DNA of 13,432 nt, taken from positions 1 through 13,432 of the forward strand of contig JALUNR010000053.1 in NCBI GenBank assembly GCA_027055005.1, in the 5' to 3' direction. This DNA is from Campylobacterales bacterium. GTDB taxonomy: Bacteria; Campylobacterota; Campylobacteria; Campylobacterales; QNZT01. Under the pieces are notes generated by a model, which saw nothing but the letters and a program-made list of their open reading frames with translations, was not told where the DNA came from and searched no databases. A program made the position numbers and the translations under genes. This document shows positions 7,170 to 13,432 of this stretch, piece by piece (within the stretch, counting starts at the first letter, position 1; each line of letters starts with the position of its first letter).

Positions 7170-8393
7170 ATGGCACATTTTACAAAAGCAACCAGTGTTC
7201 ATGACTGGTTAAATCAAAGATTAGCTGTTGATACTCTTAGAAGAGTTTTAGCAACTGAGTATTGGATCCCTAAAAATATAAACTTTTTATGGGCAATGGG
7301 TATGATTTTAGCAGTAACATTTGGAATGTTACTAATTTCTGGTATATTTTTACTTATGTACTACAAACCAGATACAAAACTAGCATTTGATAGTGTAAAC
7401 TATACTATTATGAGTCAAGTTGGTTATGGATGGCTTTGGAGGCATGTTCATGGAGTTGCAGCTTCAGTAGTATTTTTAATCATATATATTCATATGTTTA
7501 CAGGTATTTACTATGGTAGTTACAAAAAAGGTAGAGAACTTATTTGGCTTTCTGGTATGCTACTTTTTGTAACATTTTCTGCAGAAGCTTTTAGTGGATA
7601 TATGCTTCCTTGGGGGCAAATGAGTTATTGGGCTGGTATGGTTATTACTAACTTATTTAGTATGGGTAGCTTAAACTTTAATGGTTTAGTTGAGTGGATT
7701 AGAGGTGATTATGTACCTGGAGATGCATTTTTAACTAGATTTTTTATGTTGCATGTACTTCTAATGCCACTTATCATACTAGGTCTTATAGTTTTCCACT
7801 TCGGTACTTTGAGAATACCTCATGTTAATAACCAAGATGGTGAAGAGATTGACTTTGATGCAGAAGCTCAAAAATACTTAGCAGGTGATACAAAAAATTC
7901 TAAAGTTATAAGATTCCAATGGGATTTTTTAAGTAAAGATATTATGGTTTTAGGATTTTTCCTAATCTTCTTCTTTTATTTAGTATTTTATCACTTTGAA
8001 TTTGCTATGGATCCAGTTAACTTTGATCCAGCAGATGGACTAAAAACTCCTACACATATTTACCCTGAGTGGTACTTTTTATGGAGTTATGAGATACTTA
8101 GACCTTTCAGCAAAAATATTGGTCTTATATGGTTTGCATTTGCACAAGTTATATTTTTTACTCTTCCATTTTTGGATAGAAGTCCAAATGCAGTGGCAGC
8201 AAATAGAAGAGGAATATTCAAATACTGGTTTTGGGCTCTTCTTATAGATATGATAGGTTTGGCAGTACTTGGTAAACTTCCTCCTGTAGGAGTATGGACT
8301 ACAATAGGTACTGTATTTGCATATATTTTTATAGGATTATGGATTGCTCTTCCATTTATCACAAAAATGGAAAAACCAGTAGGAGGTAAATAA
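7170..8393 (+). CDS. petB: Cytochrome bc complex cytochrome b subunit
   Basis: Integral membrane diheme cytochrome b, which oxidises quinol at the outer site and reduces quinone at the inner site. Heme ligands are H94 and H108 (13 residues between) and H195 and H210 (14 between). The second spacing is that of cytochrome b6 rather than mitochondrial cytochrome b, although the protein is a single 407-residue chain with the C-terminal helices fused as in bc1. The quinol-site motif P299-E-W-Y302 is intact, and several hydrophobic helices follow. The ATG is preceded by AAAGGAGG, which overlaps the petA stop. The stop overlaps the petC ATG by one base (TAATG). In Campylobacterota the substrate is expected to be menaquinol. 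Confidence 0.95.
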   Translation: MAHFTKATSVHDWLNQRLAVDTLRRVLATEYWIPKNINFLWAMGMILAVTFGMLLISGIFLLMYYKPDTKLAFDSVNYTIMSQVGYGWLWRHVHGVAASVVFLIIYIHMFTGIYYGSYKKGRELIWLSGMLLFVTFSAEAFSGYMLPWGQMSYWAGMVITNLFSMGSLNFNGLVEWIRGDYVPGDAFLTRFFMLHVLLMPLIILGLIVFHFGTLRIPHVNNQDGEEIDFDAEAQKYLAGDTKNSKVIRFQWDFLSKDIMVLGFFLIFFFYLVFYHFEFAMDPVNFDPADGLKTPTHIYPEWYFLWSYEILRPFSKNIGLIWFAFAQVIFFTLPFLDRSPNAVAANRRGIFKYWFWALLIDMIGLAVLGKLPPVGVWTTIGTVFAYIFIGLWIALPFITKMEKPVGGK

Positions 8394-9406
8394 TGAAAGA
8401 ATTAAAAATATTAGCAGTAGTTGTATTTTTCACACTTGTAACTTACTGGGGAGTAGAACCTTTTGCTCATTCAAAAATGCATAAACATGTAGAGGGACAT
8501 AACTTTGTATATGATGGAACTGCAGATATAGAAGAAGTTAAAGCAAAAATAGAATCTGAAAAAAAAGAGAAACATCCAACAGCAGAACTAGAGAAAAAAT
8601 TAGGTGAGAAAAAGGCTTTTTGGGCAAATGTTAAAAAAATAGCTGCTTTAAAAGGTGATCCTAAAGCTGGAGAAACAACATTTGGTATATGTCTTGGATG
8701 TCACAATGGTAGTGGAGTAAATATGGGTGGTGTTGTACCTCCTAGTTTAGATCATGCTGGTGCATTATACGATAAGAACTATCTAATAGCATTGATAAAA
8801 GATCCTGCTATGGCATCAAATGTTGATCATAAATATGCTGATACATCTACTCATCCAATGGGTGCTATAAAAACCATGGTAACAAGTGATCAAGATGTAG
8901 CAAATGTTGTTGCATATCTACTAAAAAACAAAGCTGGAAAGGTGACTCCTAAAGAAGCTTTTGTTGATGCTTGTGGAAGATGTCATGCTAACAGATATGC
9001 TAAATGGACTCAAGCTGGTTTTGTTCCAAAAACAAAATCAAATATCAAAACTGGTCAAGATATACAACTTTTGAAATTTAAACAAAAAGTTGCAAAAGAG
9101 CAAGAGGCTGTTGCAAATTATATGGGTAAATTACCACCTGATTTATCTATGATTATTAGAGCTAGAAGTGAGCATTTCTTGAGTACTTTTGTTGAAGATC
9201 CTCAATCAGACTTACCAGGAACTGCAATGCCAAGAACTGGTTTAACTAAAGAAGGATTTGAAAAAGTTACAGAATTTTTAGGTCAAACTGGAGATCCAAG
9301 TGCAAAAGCAAGAGCTGAGCTTGGACCAAAAGTTATAATCTTCTTTATAATCTTTACAATCCTAGCAATATTATGGAAAAAATCAGTGTGGAGTAAACTA
9401 CACTAA
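8393..9406 (+). CDS. petC: Diheme cytochrome c subunit of the cytochrome bc complex
   Basis: Membrane-anchored periplasmic cytochrome that takes electrons from the Rieske centre. Two CxxCH heme sites are visible, C100-L-G-C-H104 and C194-G-R-C-H198. Candidate Met ligands lie in HPMGAIKTM for the first domain and GTAMPRTG for the second. A hydrophobic N-terminal helix (about 4-20) and a C-terminal helix just before WKKSVWSKLH give two anchors. Between the first helix and heme 1 lies a charged, Lys/Glu-rich stretch (about 45-90) likely to be helical. The protein is not cytochrome c1; diheme PetC is the known arrangement in Campylobacterota. GGAGG before the ATG lies inside the end of petB. Last gene of the operon, followed by a terminator. 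At 337 residues the subunit is complete. Confidence 0.92.
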   Translation: MKELKILAVVVFFTLVTYWGVEPFAHSKMHKHVEGHNFVYDGTADIEEVKAKIESEKKEKHPTAELEKKLGEKKAFWANVKKIAALKGDPKAGETTFGICLGCHNGSGVNMGGVVPPSLDHAGALYDKNYLIALIKDPAMASNVDHKYADTSTHPMGAIKTMVTSDQDVANVVAYLLKNKAGKVTPKEAFVDACGRCHANRYAKWTQAGFVPKTKSNIKTGQDIQLLKFKQKVAKEQEAVANYMGKLPPDLSMIIRARSEHFLSTFVEDPQSDLPGTAMPRTGLTKEGFEKVTEFLGQTGDPSAKARAELGPKVIIFFIIFTILAILWKKSVWSKLH

Positions 9407-9416
9407 ACTAAAACAT

Positions 9417-9447
9417 ATAAATAGGAGGTTTTCCCCCTCCTGTTTAT
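9417..9447 (+). terminator. Hairpin terminator after petC, possibly bidirectional
   Basis: ATAAATAGGAGG (9417-9428) pairs with CCTCCTGTTTAT (9436-9447) across a seven-base loop, a 12-bp stem with one T-G wobble and a GC-rich top. It starts ten bases after the petC stop. The T-run behind it is short and broken, but the stem is by far the most stable in the window outside the tRNA. It lies between convergent petC and ppk2 and could serve both. Confidence 0.75.
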
Positions 9448-9457
9448 TTAATCTCAT

Positions 9458-9492
9458 CTAAAATTTTAAAATTTAGTTTATATATTTTTTTT
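9458..9492 (+). terminator. Second, AT-only hairpin with T-tract (backup terminator)
   Basis: CTAAA (9458-9462) can pair with TTTAG (9472-9476) and is followed by an eight-T run (9485-9492). It could back up the stronger hairpin at 9417-9447. The stem has only one G-C pair. The rest of the 162-base gap between petC and ppk2 shows nothing else recognisable. Confidence 0.25.
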
Positions 9493-9568
9493 CAATATCT
9501 CTTTAAGAATATCTTCTAAGTTCTCAATAAATTTTTATGAATAGAAATAAGTACTTCATTTTTTACTA

Positions 9569-10324
9569 TTATTTAAATAAAACATTTTCAAAACAAGTTT
9601 TATCAAATTTTATAACAACTGAATGATCAAATATGAGTTTATTTTCATCTTTCTTATGATAGTCCATCATAGATAAAAAGTGTTTTATCGCATTTATCCT
9701 AGCTTCTTTTTTACTATCTGTATGAATAATAAACCAAGGAGAAAAAACAAAGGATGTCCTGTTGAACATTGAATTTCTTGCTTTTGAATAATCATCCCAC
9801 AATTTTTGAGCTTTTGCATCAATAGGACTTAGTTTCCATTGTTTTAAAGGATTTTCTTTTCTATCTTTTAATCGTTTTGCTTGTTCCTGTTTGGAAATAT
9901 CAAGATAATATTTTACAAAGATAATCTCAGAGGAAATAAGTAAATGCTCAAAATCTCCAACTTCTGTTAAAAAATTTTCATACTCTTTTTTTGTACAAAA
10001 ATTCATCACCTTCTCTACTCCTGCACGGTTGTACCAGCTTCTGTTAAAAAATACCATTTCTCCACCAGTAGGAAGGTGAGGTACATATCGTTGGAAATAC
10101 CAAGATTTTTTATCTCTATCACTTGGTTTTCCTAGTGCAACCACTCTTGCTTCTCGAGGACTTAAATGTTCTACAAATCGCTTGATAGTTCCATCTTTAC
10201 CTGCCGTATCTCTTCCCTCAAATACAATACATACTTTTAAATCTTTTGAAATAACATCTTTTTGAAATTTAACTAACTCTACTTGTAAATCATAAAGTTG
10301 CTTTTTATATTCTTTTTTTGTCAT
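9569..10324 (-). CDS. ppk2: Polyphosphate kinase 2 family protein
   Basis: A single-domain PPK2 (251 residues), transferring phosphate between polyphosphate and nucleotides. Walker A is G37-R-D-T-A-G-K43-D in VFEGRDTAGKDGTIKR; the lid region has QRYVPHLPTGGE. The Walker B segment reads VFFNRSWYNRAGVE, with Asn (N94) at the position that is Asp in many members. Then come FEHLL, KYYLDISKQEQ and a late LSPIDAKAQKLWDDYS, as in class I enzymes. No signal peptide is seen, so it is cytoplasmic. AAAGGAG precedes the ATG by nine bases. It lies 65 bases downstream of the P-type ATPase on the same strand with no clear terminator between, so a shared transcript is likely. Whether it favours making polyphosphate or making GTP/ATP, or is weakened by N94, cannot be told from the sequence. 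Confidence 0.9.
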   Translation of the reverse strand: MTKKEYKKQLYDLQVELVKFQKDVISKDLKVCIVFEGRDTAGKDGTIKRFVEHLSPREARVVALGKPSDRDKKSWYFQRYVPHLPTGGEMVFFNRSWYNRAGVEKVMNFCTKKEYENFLTEVGDFEHLLISSEIIFVKYYLDISKQEQAKRLKDRKENPLKQWKLSPIDAKAQKLWDDYSKARNSMFNRTSFVFSPWFIIHTDSKKEARINAIKHFLSMMDYHKKDENKLIFDHSVVIKFDKTCFENVLFK

Positions 10325-10389
10325 ATTATAAAACTCCTTTCATCATTAATTAAAATAAAATCTTGGTAGAGCTTTTTTGAACTACTCAA

Positions 10390-12975
10390 TCAAAACATAA
10401 TATCTTCATGATATTTTTTTCTGTAATATTTCAAAACAGCCATTTTTACCACATCATTAAAAACAAACCAAACTAAGGCATAAGCCCACATCCAAAGTGC
10501 CCACTTCCAGCCTATTGGTTGCATTAAACCAAAACCATAAACTGCTATGATAGTTCCAATAACCCTACTAAAAAATGTTGCATTAAATAGAGTCCAAGAT
10601 GGCCAAGGCTTTTTCCAAAACCAATCATCAATACGAGTATTGTATATTGTTCCGTGTCCTGCTATAACAAGTTTTGCAAAAAAAGCACTCTGAACAAAAT
10701 CAAGTGGTAGATGCATTAATGAAATCAAAATCCAAAATAGTGTAAAAGAAGAAATAACACCGGCAAAACCAAGCCAAGAAGCCAAAATAAATACTTCTTT
10801 CATATCCCATCGTACTGGTTTTTCTCTTAGTTTTGTATTGTCATATGCTATTGTCATGATAGGAATATCATTTAAAAGTGCTAATATAATAATCATCAAT
10901 GCTGTTATTGGATAAAAATCATAAATAACAATAGCTAAAGTCATAAATATAATAACCCGAATTGTCTCAGCAATACGGAAAATTGTATAACTTTTCATTC
11001 TCTCAAAGGTTTGGCGAGCTTGTTTTATAGCATCTGTAATTACTTTAAGTCCAGGTGCCATCAATACAATATCTGCGGCTGCTCTTGCTGCATCAGTTGC
11101 TCCACTTACTGCTATACCACAATCAGCTTTTTTCAAAGCTGGTGCATCATTTACACCATCTCCTGTCATTCCTACAATATGATTTGCTTTTTGTAACTCT
11201 TCAACAATAAAATACTTGTCTTCAGGAAATACTTGTGCAAATCCATTAGCATTCTCAATAATAGAGATGATTTCTGATTCATGTTTTTTTACACTACCTT
11301 TTGGAATAGGCATATTGTAAAGTTCTTTTTCTACATTTTTAATAATTTGCTTTACTGTGTTTTCTATTTCGCTCTTACTTGCATTAGGGTGAAGTGCTTT
11401 TGTAATAGCTTCTGATAGTACTTTTGAAAGGTAAAGATACTCATCTATTGATTCACCTTTTAAAGAGTGTATATCTTCTATTTTATCTCCTATACTAAGT
11501 AGTGTGGCTATATATTTAGCAACTGCTATATTATCTCCGGTAACCATTTTTACAGTTACACCTTTTGCTTTTGCTTCAGCAATTGCTTCTTTTGAACCCT
11601 CTCTTGGTGGATCATAAAGAGGTATAAGACCAACAAAATGATAAAAGTCTTCTTCACATTTTCGATAAGCAACTCCCAATGTTCTAAAACCTTTAGAAGC
11701 AAACTGTTCAACCTCTTCATAGGCTTTTACTTTATCAAACTCTTTATCATTGCTTAGTTCAATAATAACCTGTGGCGCTCCTTTTGTAAAAATAAGTTCA
11801 CAACTTGAATCTGTTTCATATATTCCTTCTGTTCTTTTATGAATAGGATCAAAAGGGAGAAATTTTTTGATTTTATATTTTGTTAATTTCTCTTTTAGTT
11901 TATTTTTATTTATAAAATCAAATATAGGTTTTTCAATAGGATCTTGATTTTCCTCTTTACTTGCTAGTGCTGCATAAAATAATAAATCCTCTTTTTTATA
12001 TTTTTCTATTACATATGGTTCTGATAGACTCATTTTGTTTTGTGTTATGGTCCCAGTTTTATCAGAGCATAAAATATCCATACCAGCTATCTCTTCTATA
12101 GCTGCAAGTCGGCTTACTATTGCTTCTTTTGCTGCAAGTACTTTTGCCCCAATAGCCATAGTAACTGTTAAAACAGCTGGCATAGCAACAGGTATAGCAG
12201 AAATTGTTAAAACAAGCGCAAAAATAAGAAGATCAACAAGAGGTTGATGAGTCTTTATACCATGGTAAATTATGATAGCTATCATTACTAAAGTAACTAA
12301 AATAAGAAAATTTCCAACTTTTATAACCATTTTTTGAAAGTGGCTTACCTCTTTTTGTTCAGCTTTAGCAACTAATCCTACTGTTTTACCAAAATATGTA
12401 TTTTGTGCAGTTGCTGTAACTTTAGCTATCATTTCTCCTTGTTTTATGATAGCATTTGCATAAAGAGTATCTCCAACTTGTTTGTTTACTGGTAAAGATT
12501 CTCCAGTAAGAGCAGATTGATCAACAAGTAAAAAATCACTTCCACTTAAAAGTGTAACATCTGCAGGAACAATATCCCCTATCTTTATCTTGATAATATC
12601 ATCTGGAACAATCTCTTTTGCATCTATCTCTTGCCACTCACCATCTCTTAAAACAATAGCTTTTCTTGCTAATTTTTTCTTTAAAACGGCTATTGCATTA
12701 AGCGCTTTTGATTCTTGATAAAAATCTACAAAAGCATTTACAAAAAGTAATATCATGATGATTGTAAAATCTTCCCATCTATGAGCTAATGCAGAAAGGA
12801 TACTAGCTATCTCTATCATCCAAGGAATTGGTCCCCAAAATCGTTTAAAAAGTCGATGCAACCAACTTTCTTCCTTTTCATTTAACTCGTTATAACCATA
12901 TTTTTTTAATCTTTTTTGAACTTTCTCTTTAGTCAATCCATTGTTTTGTATATTTGTTTTAATTTTATTTCCCAT
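10390..12975 (-). CDS. P-type ATPase of the plasma-membrane proton-pump family (type IIIA)
   Basis: An 861-residue ion pump in the inner membrane, closest in motifs to fungal, plant and archaeal H+-ATPases. A short N-terminal cytosolic domain (G-L-T-x-E-x-V) leads into the M1-M2 helices. TGES (157-160) is the actuator dephosphorylation loop, ISAIPVAMPAVL is the M4 ion-site helix, and D305 in CSDKTGT is the phosphorylated residue. KGAPQ, DPPR, MVTGDN (477-482) and TGDGVNDAP (604-612) complete the cytosolic domains; six C-terminal helices follow. No heavy-metal N-terminal domain or CPx motif is present, and the DPPR and VSGATDAARAAADIVL signatures support a proton pump. Between TGDN and FAQVFPEDKY are about 97 residues, roughly 50 more than in plant pumps, mostly charged and helical. 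AAAGGAGG precedes the ATG. First gene of a pair with ppk2. Proton specificity is inferred from family. Confidence 0.9.
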   Translation of the reverse strand: MGNKIKTNIQNNGLTKEKVQKRLKKYGYNELNEKEESWLHRLFKRFWGPIPWMIEIASILSALAHRWEDFTIIMILLFVNAFVDFYQESKALNAIAVLKKKLARKAIVLRDGEWQEIDAKEIVPDDIIKIKIGDIVPADVTLLSGSDFLLVDQSALTGESLPVNKQVGDTLYANAIIKQGEMIAKVTATAQNTYFGKTVGLVAKAEQKEVSHFQKMVIKVGNFLILVTLVMIAIIIYHGIKTHQPLVDLLIFALVLTISAIPVAMPAVLTVTMAIGAKVLAAKEAIVSRLAAIEEIAGMDILCSDKTGTITQNKMSLSEPYVIEKYKKEDLLFYAALASKEENQDPIEKPIFDFINKNKLKEKLTKYKIKKFLPFDPIHKRTEGIYETDSSCELIFTKGAPQVIIELSNDKEFDKVKAYEEVEQFASKGFRTLGVAYRKCEEDFYHFVGLIPLYDPPREGSKEAIAEAKAKGVTVKMVTGDNIAVAKYIATLLSIGDKIEDIHSLKGESIDEYLYLSKVLSEAITKALHPNASKSEIENTVKQIIKNVEKELYNMPIPKGSVKKHESEIISIIENANGFAQVFPEDKYFIVEELQKANHIVGMTGDGVNDAPALKKADCGIAVSGATDAARAAADIVLMAPGLKVITDAIKQARQTFERMKSYTIFRIAETIRVIIFMTLAIVIYDFYPITALMIIILALLNDIPIMTIAYDNTKLREKPVRWDMKEVFILASWLGFAGVISSFTLFWILISLMHLPLDFVQSAFFAKLVIAGHGTIYNTRIDDWFWKKPWPSWTLFNATFFSRVIGTIIAVYGFGLMQPIGWKWALWMWAYALVWFVFNDVVKMAVLKYYRKKYHEDIMF

Positions 12976-13015
12976 AATAGCCTCCTTTCTTACGGATATT
13001 TAGCATCATATGAAA

Positions 13016-13036
13016 ATATTGCCAAAGTTCCAATAT
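13016..13036 (-). repeat. Inverted repeat in the ATPase mRNA leader
   Basis: ATATTG and CAATAT are perfect six-base arms separated by nine bases, about 40 bases before the ATPase ATG and just downstream of the predicted transcription start. It could fold in the leader or bind a regulator. Separately, the nine-base direct repeat ATCAAAGAT occurs at 13035-13043 and 13100-13108, on either side of the promoter. Both are short and may be chance. Confidence 0.25.
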
Positions 13037-13052
13037 CAAAGATGATTTATCT

Positions 13053-13061
13053 ATTATACCA
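13053..13061 (-). promoter_or_regulatory. Extended -10 promoter of the ATPase-ppk2 pair
   Basis: On the minus strand a run of seven T's leads into TG-G-TATAAT (TG 13061-13060, hexamer 13058-13053), a full match to the Campylobacterota pattern and one of the best promoters in the window. Transcription should start near 13046, giving a leader of about 70 bases. Confidence 0.7.
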
Positions 13062-13138
13062 AAAAAACAATCATGCAGAAATGAGAATAAAACTTAAAGA
13101 TCAAAGATAGTTCGTTATCAAGCCAATATATGTAGAAA

Positions 13139-13213
13139 TGGTGACCCGTAGGGGACTCGAACCCCTGTTGCCGGCGTGAGAGGCCGGAGTCCTAACCGCT
13201 AGACGAACGGGCC
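13139..13213 (-). tRNA. tRNA-Glu, anticodon CTC, CCA encoded
   Basis: The minus strand folds as a complete cloverleaf of 75 bases including CCA. The acceptor stem pairs GGCCCGT with ACGGGTC (one G-T pair), with discriminator A. The D arm GTCTAGCGGTTAGGAC is the tRNA-Glu form. The anticodon stem is CCGGC/GCCGG around the loop CTCTCAC, so the anticodon is CTC, reading GAG. The T arm is AGGGG-TTCGAGT-CCCCT. The CCA is followed by TTTC. The gene sits between a promoter at about 13260 and the ATPase promoter, with no other tRNA beside it. Identity is clear from the stem sequences; the CTC anticodon is read directly. Confidence 0.96.
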
Positions 13214-13254
13214 ACATTAAAGAAAATCTTTGTATGTTTGGTTAAGACTTTGGG

Positions 13255-13263
13255 ATTTTATCA
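13255..13263 (-). promoter_or_regulatory. Extended -10 promoter of tRNA-Glu
   Basis: A T-tract followed by TG-A-TAAAAT (TG 13263-13262, hexamer 13260-13255) on the minus strand. Start near 13248 gives a 5' leader of about 35 bases for removal by RNase P. It begins right behind the stop codon of the neighbouring partial gene, so read-through from that gene is also possible. Confidence 0.55.
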
Positions 13264-13271
13264 CAAAAAGC

Positions 13272-13432
13272 TTAATTTCTCCTTTTATACTCGTTATATC
13301 CAAACTTTTTTACTATTTCTATATCACCATTTTTTCTTTTTACCACAAGATTTGGCAGTTTTATACCGTTAAAAGTAGTATTTTTTACTATCGTATAGTG
13401 GATTTGATCTTCAAAGATTATCTTATCTCCTA
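13272..13432 (-). CDS. C-terminal 52 codons of an unrecognised protein
   Basis: An open frame enters from the right edge and ends with TAA at 13274-13272. The visible end, from GDKIIFEDQIHYTIV to FGYNEYKRRN, is rich in Lys, Ile, Asn and Val, with alternating hydrophobic residues that suggest beta strands (HYTIVKNTTF, PNLVVKRKNG, DIEIVKKFGY) and a basic tail. No cysteine pair, membrane helix or family signature is visible. Codon use matches the neighbours, so I take it as a real gene and not a chance frame. I do not recognise it and assign no function. Confidence 0.5.
   Translation of the reverse strand, partial: GDKIIFEDQIHYTIVKNTTFNGIKLPNLVVKRKNGDIEIVKKFGYNEYKRRN

Noticed and set aside
10325..10389. 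Terminator between the ATPase and ppk2
   Set aside because: Only a four-base stem (GTAG/CTAC) with a large loop can be drawn; it is too weak to separate the genes.
11011..12247. Plus-strand frames within the ATPase
   Set aside because: Cysteine- and serine-rich antisense translations of conserved transmembrane and catalytic segments.
10390..12975. Calcium, potassium (KdpB) or heavy-metal P-type ATPase
   Set aside because: No CPx motif, metal-binding domain or Kdp partners; the DPPR, TGESLPV and VSGATDAARAAADIVL signatures fit the proton-pump subfamily.
12916..13110. Plus-strand frame of 64 codons across the ATPase start and leader
   Set aside because: Overlaps the ATPase N-terminus and promoter, has no Shine-Dalgarno and has unconvincing composition.
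9407..13213. Genomic island integrated at tRNA-Glu carrying ATPase and ppk2
   Set aside because: No integrase, no second copy of the tRNA 3' end in the window, and base and codon use match the neighbouring genes.
1..13432. CRISPR array, insertion sequence, riboswitch or toxin-antitoxin pair
   Set aside because: No regularly spaced repeats, transposase motifs, conserved riboswitch core or small paired genes were found on either strand.

Overview
The window is AT-rich DNA with no inserted mobile element. Its gene content and promoter style point to a member of the Campylobacterota (Epsilonproteobacteria), most likely a free-living, respiring chemolithotroph of the Sulfurimonas/Sulfuricurvum/Arcobacter kind. 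The evidence is: a sulfide:quinone-oxidoreductase-like flavoprotein; a short epsilon-type TpiA; a petABC cytochrome bc complex whose third subunit is a diheme c-type cytochrome instead of cytochrome c1; and repeated promoters of the form T-tract + TGn + TATAAT/TAAAAT with no clear -35 box, as known for the sigma-70 of this phylum. The genus assignment is inference.

Layout: (1) 1-779, minus strand, start of an Sqr-like FAD oxidoreductase that runs off the left edge, with its promoter and an overlapping palindromic element. (2) 915-1697, minus strand, one reading frame carrying NadD (NAD synthesis) followed directly by RsfS (ribosome silencing factor), with a Shine-Dalgarno and ATG for RsfS inside the frame. 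(3) 1758-6571, plus strand, tightly packed gap-pgk-tpiA-mnmG, divergent from nadD-rsfS across a 60-bp shared promoter region. (4) 6650-9406, plus strand, petA-petB-petC (Rieske protein, cytochrome b, diheme cytochrome c) with its own extended -10 promoter and a good hairpin terminator. (5) 9569-12975, minus strand, a P-type ATPase of the plasma-membrane proton-pump family followed by a PPK2 polyphosphate kinase, read from one promoter at about 13053-13061. (6) tRNA-Glu with anticodon CTC, minus strand. (7) The C-terminal 52 codons of an unrecognised protein at the right edge.

How the genes fit together: the Sqr-like enzyme would feed electrons from a reduced sulfur compound into the quinone pool, and PetABC would pass quinol electrons to periplasmic cytochrome c while building proton motive force. 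The triose-phosphate enzymes probably serve mainly gluconeogenesis in an autotroph. The proton-pump ATPase plus PPK2 looks like an accessory energy/pH module in which polyphosphate-linked nucleotide phosphorylation and an ATP-driven proton pump share a transcript. Most of the window is ordinary core genome. The points that deserve checking are the NadD-RsfS fusion with an embedded RsfS start, the ATPase-PPK2 pair (including an Asn at the Walker B acidic position of PPK2), the palindrome at the sqr promoter, and the CTC-anticodon tRNA-Glu.
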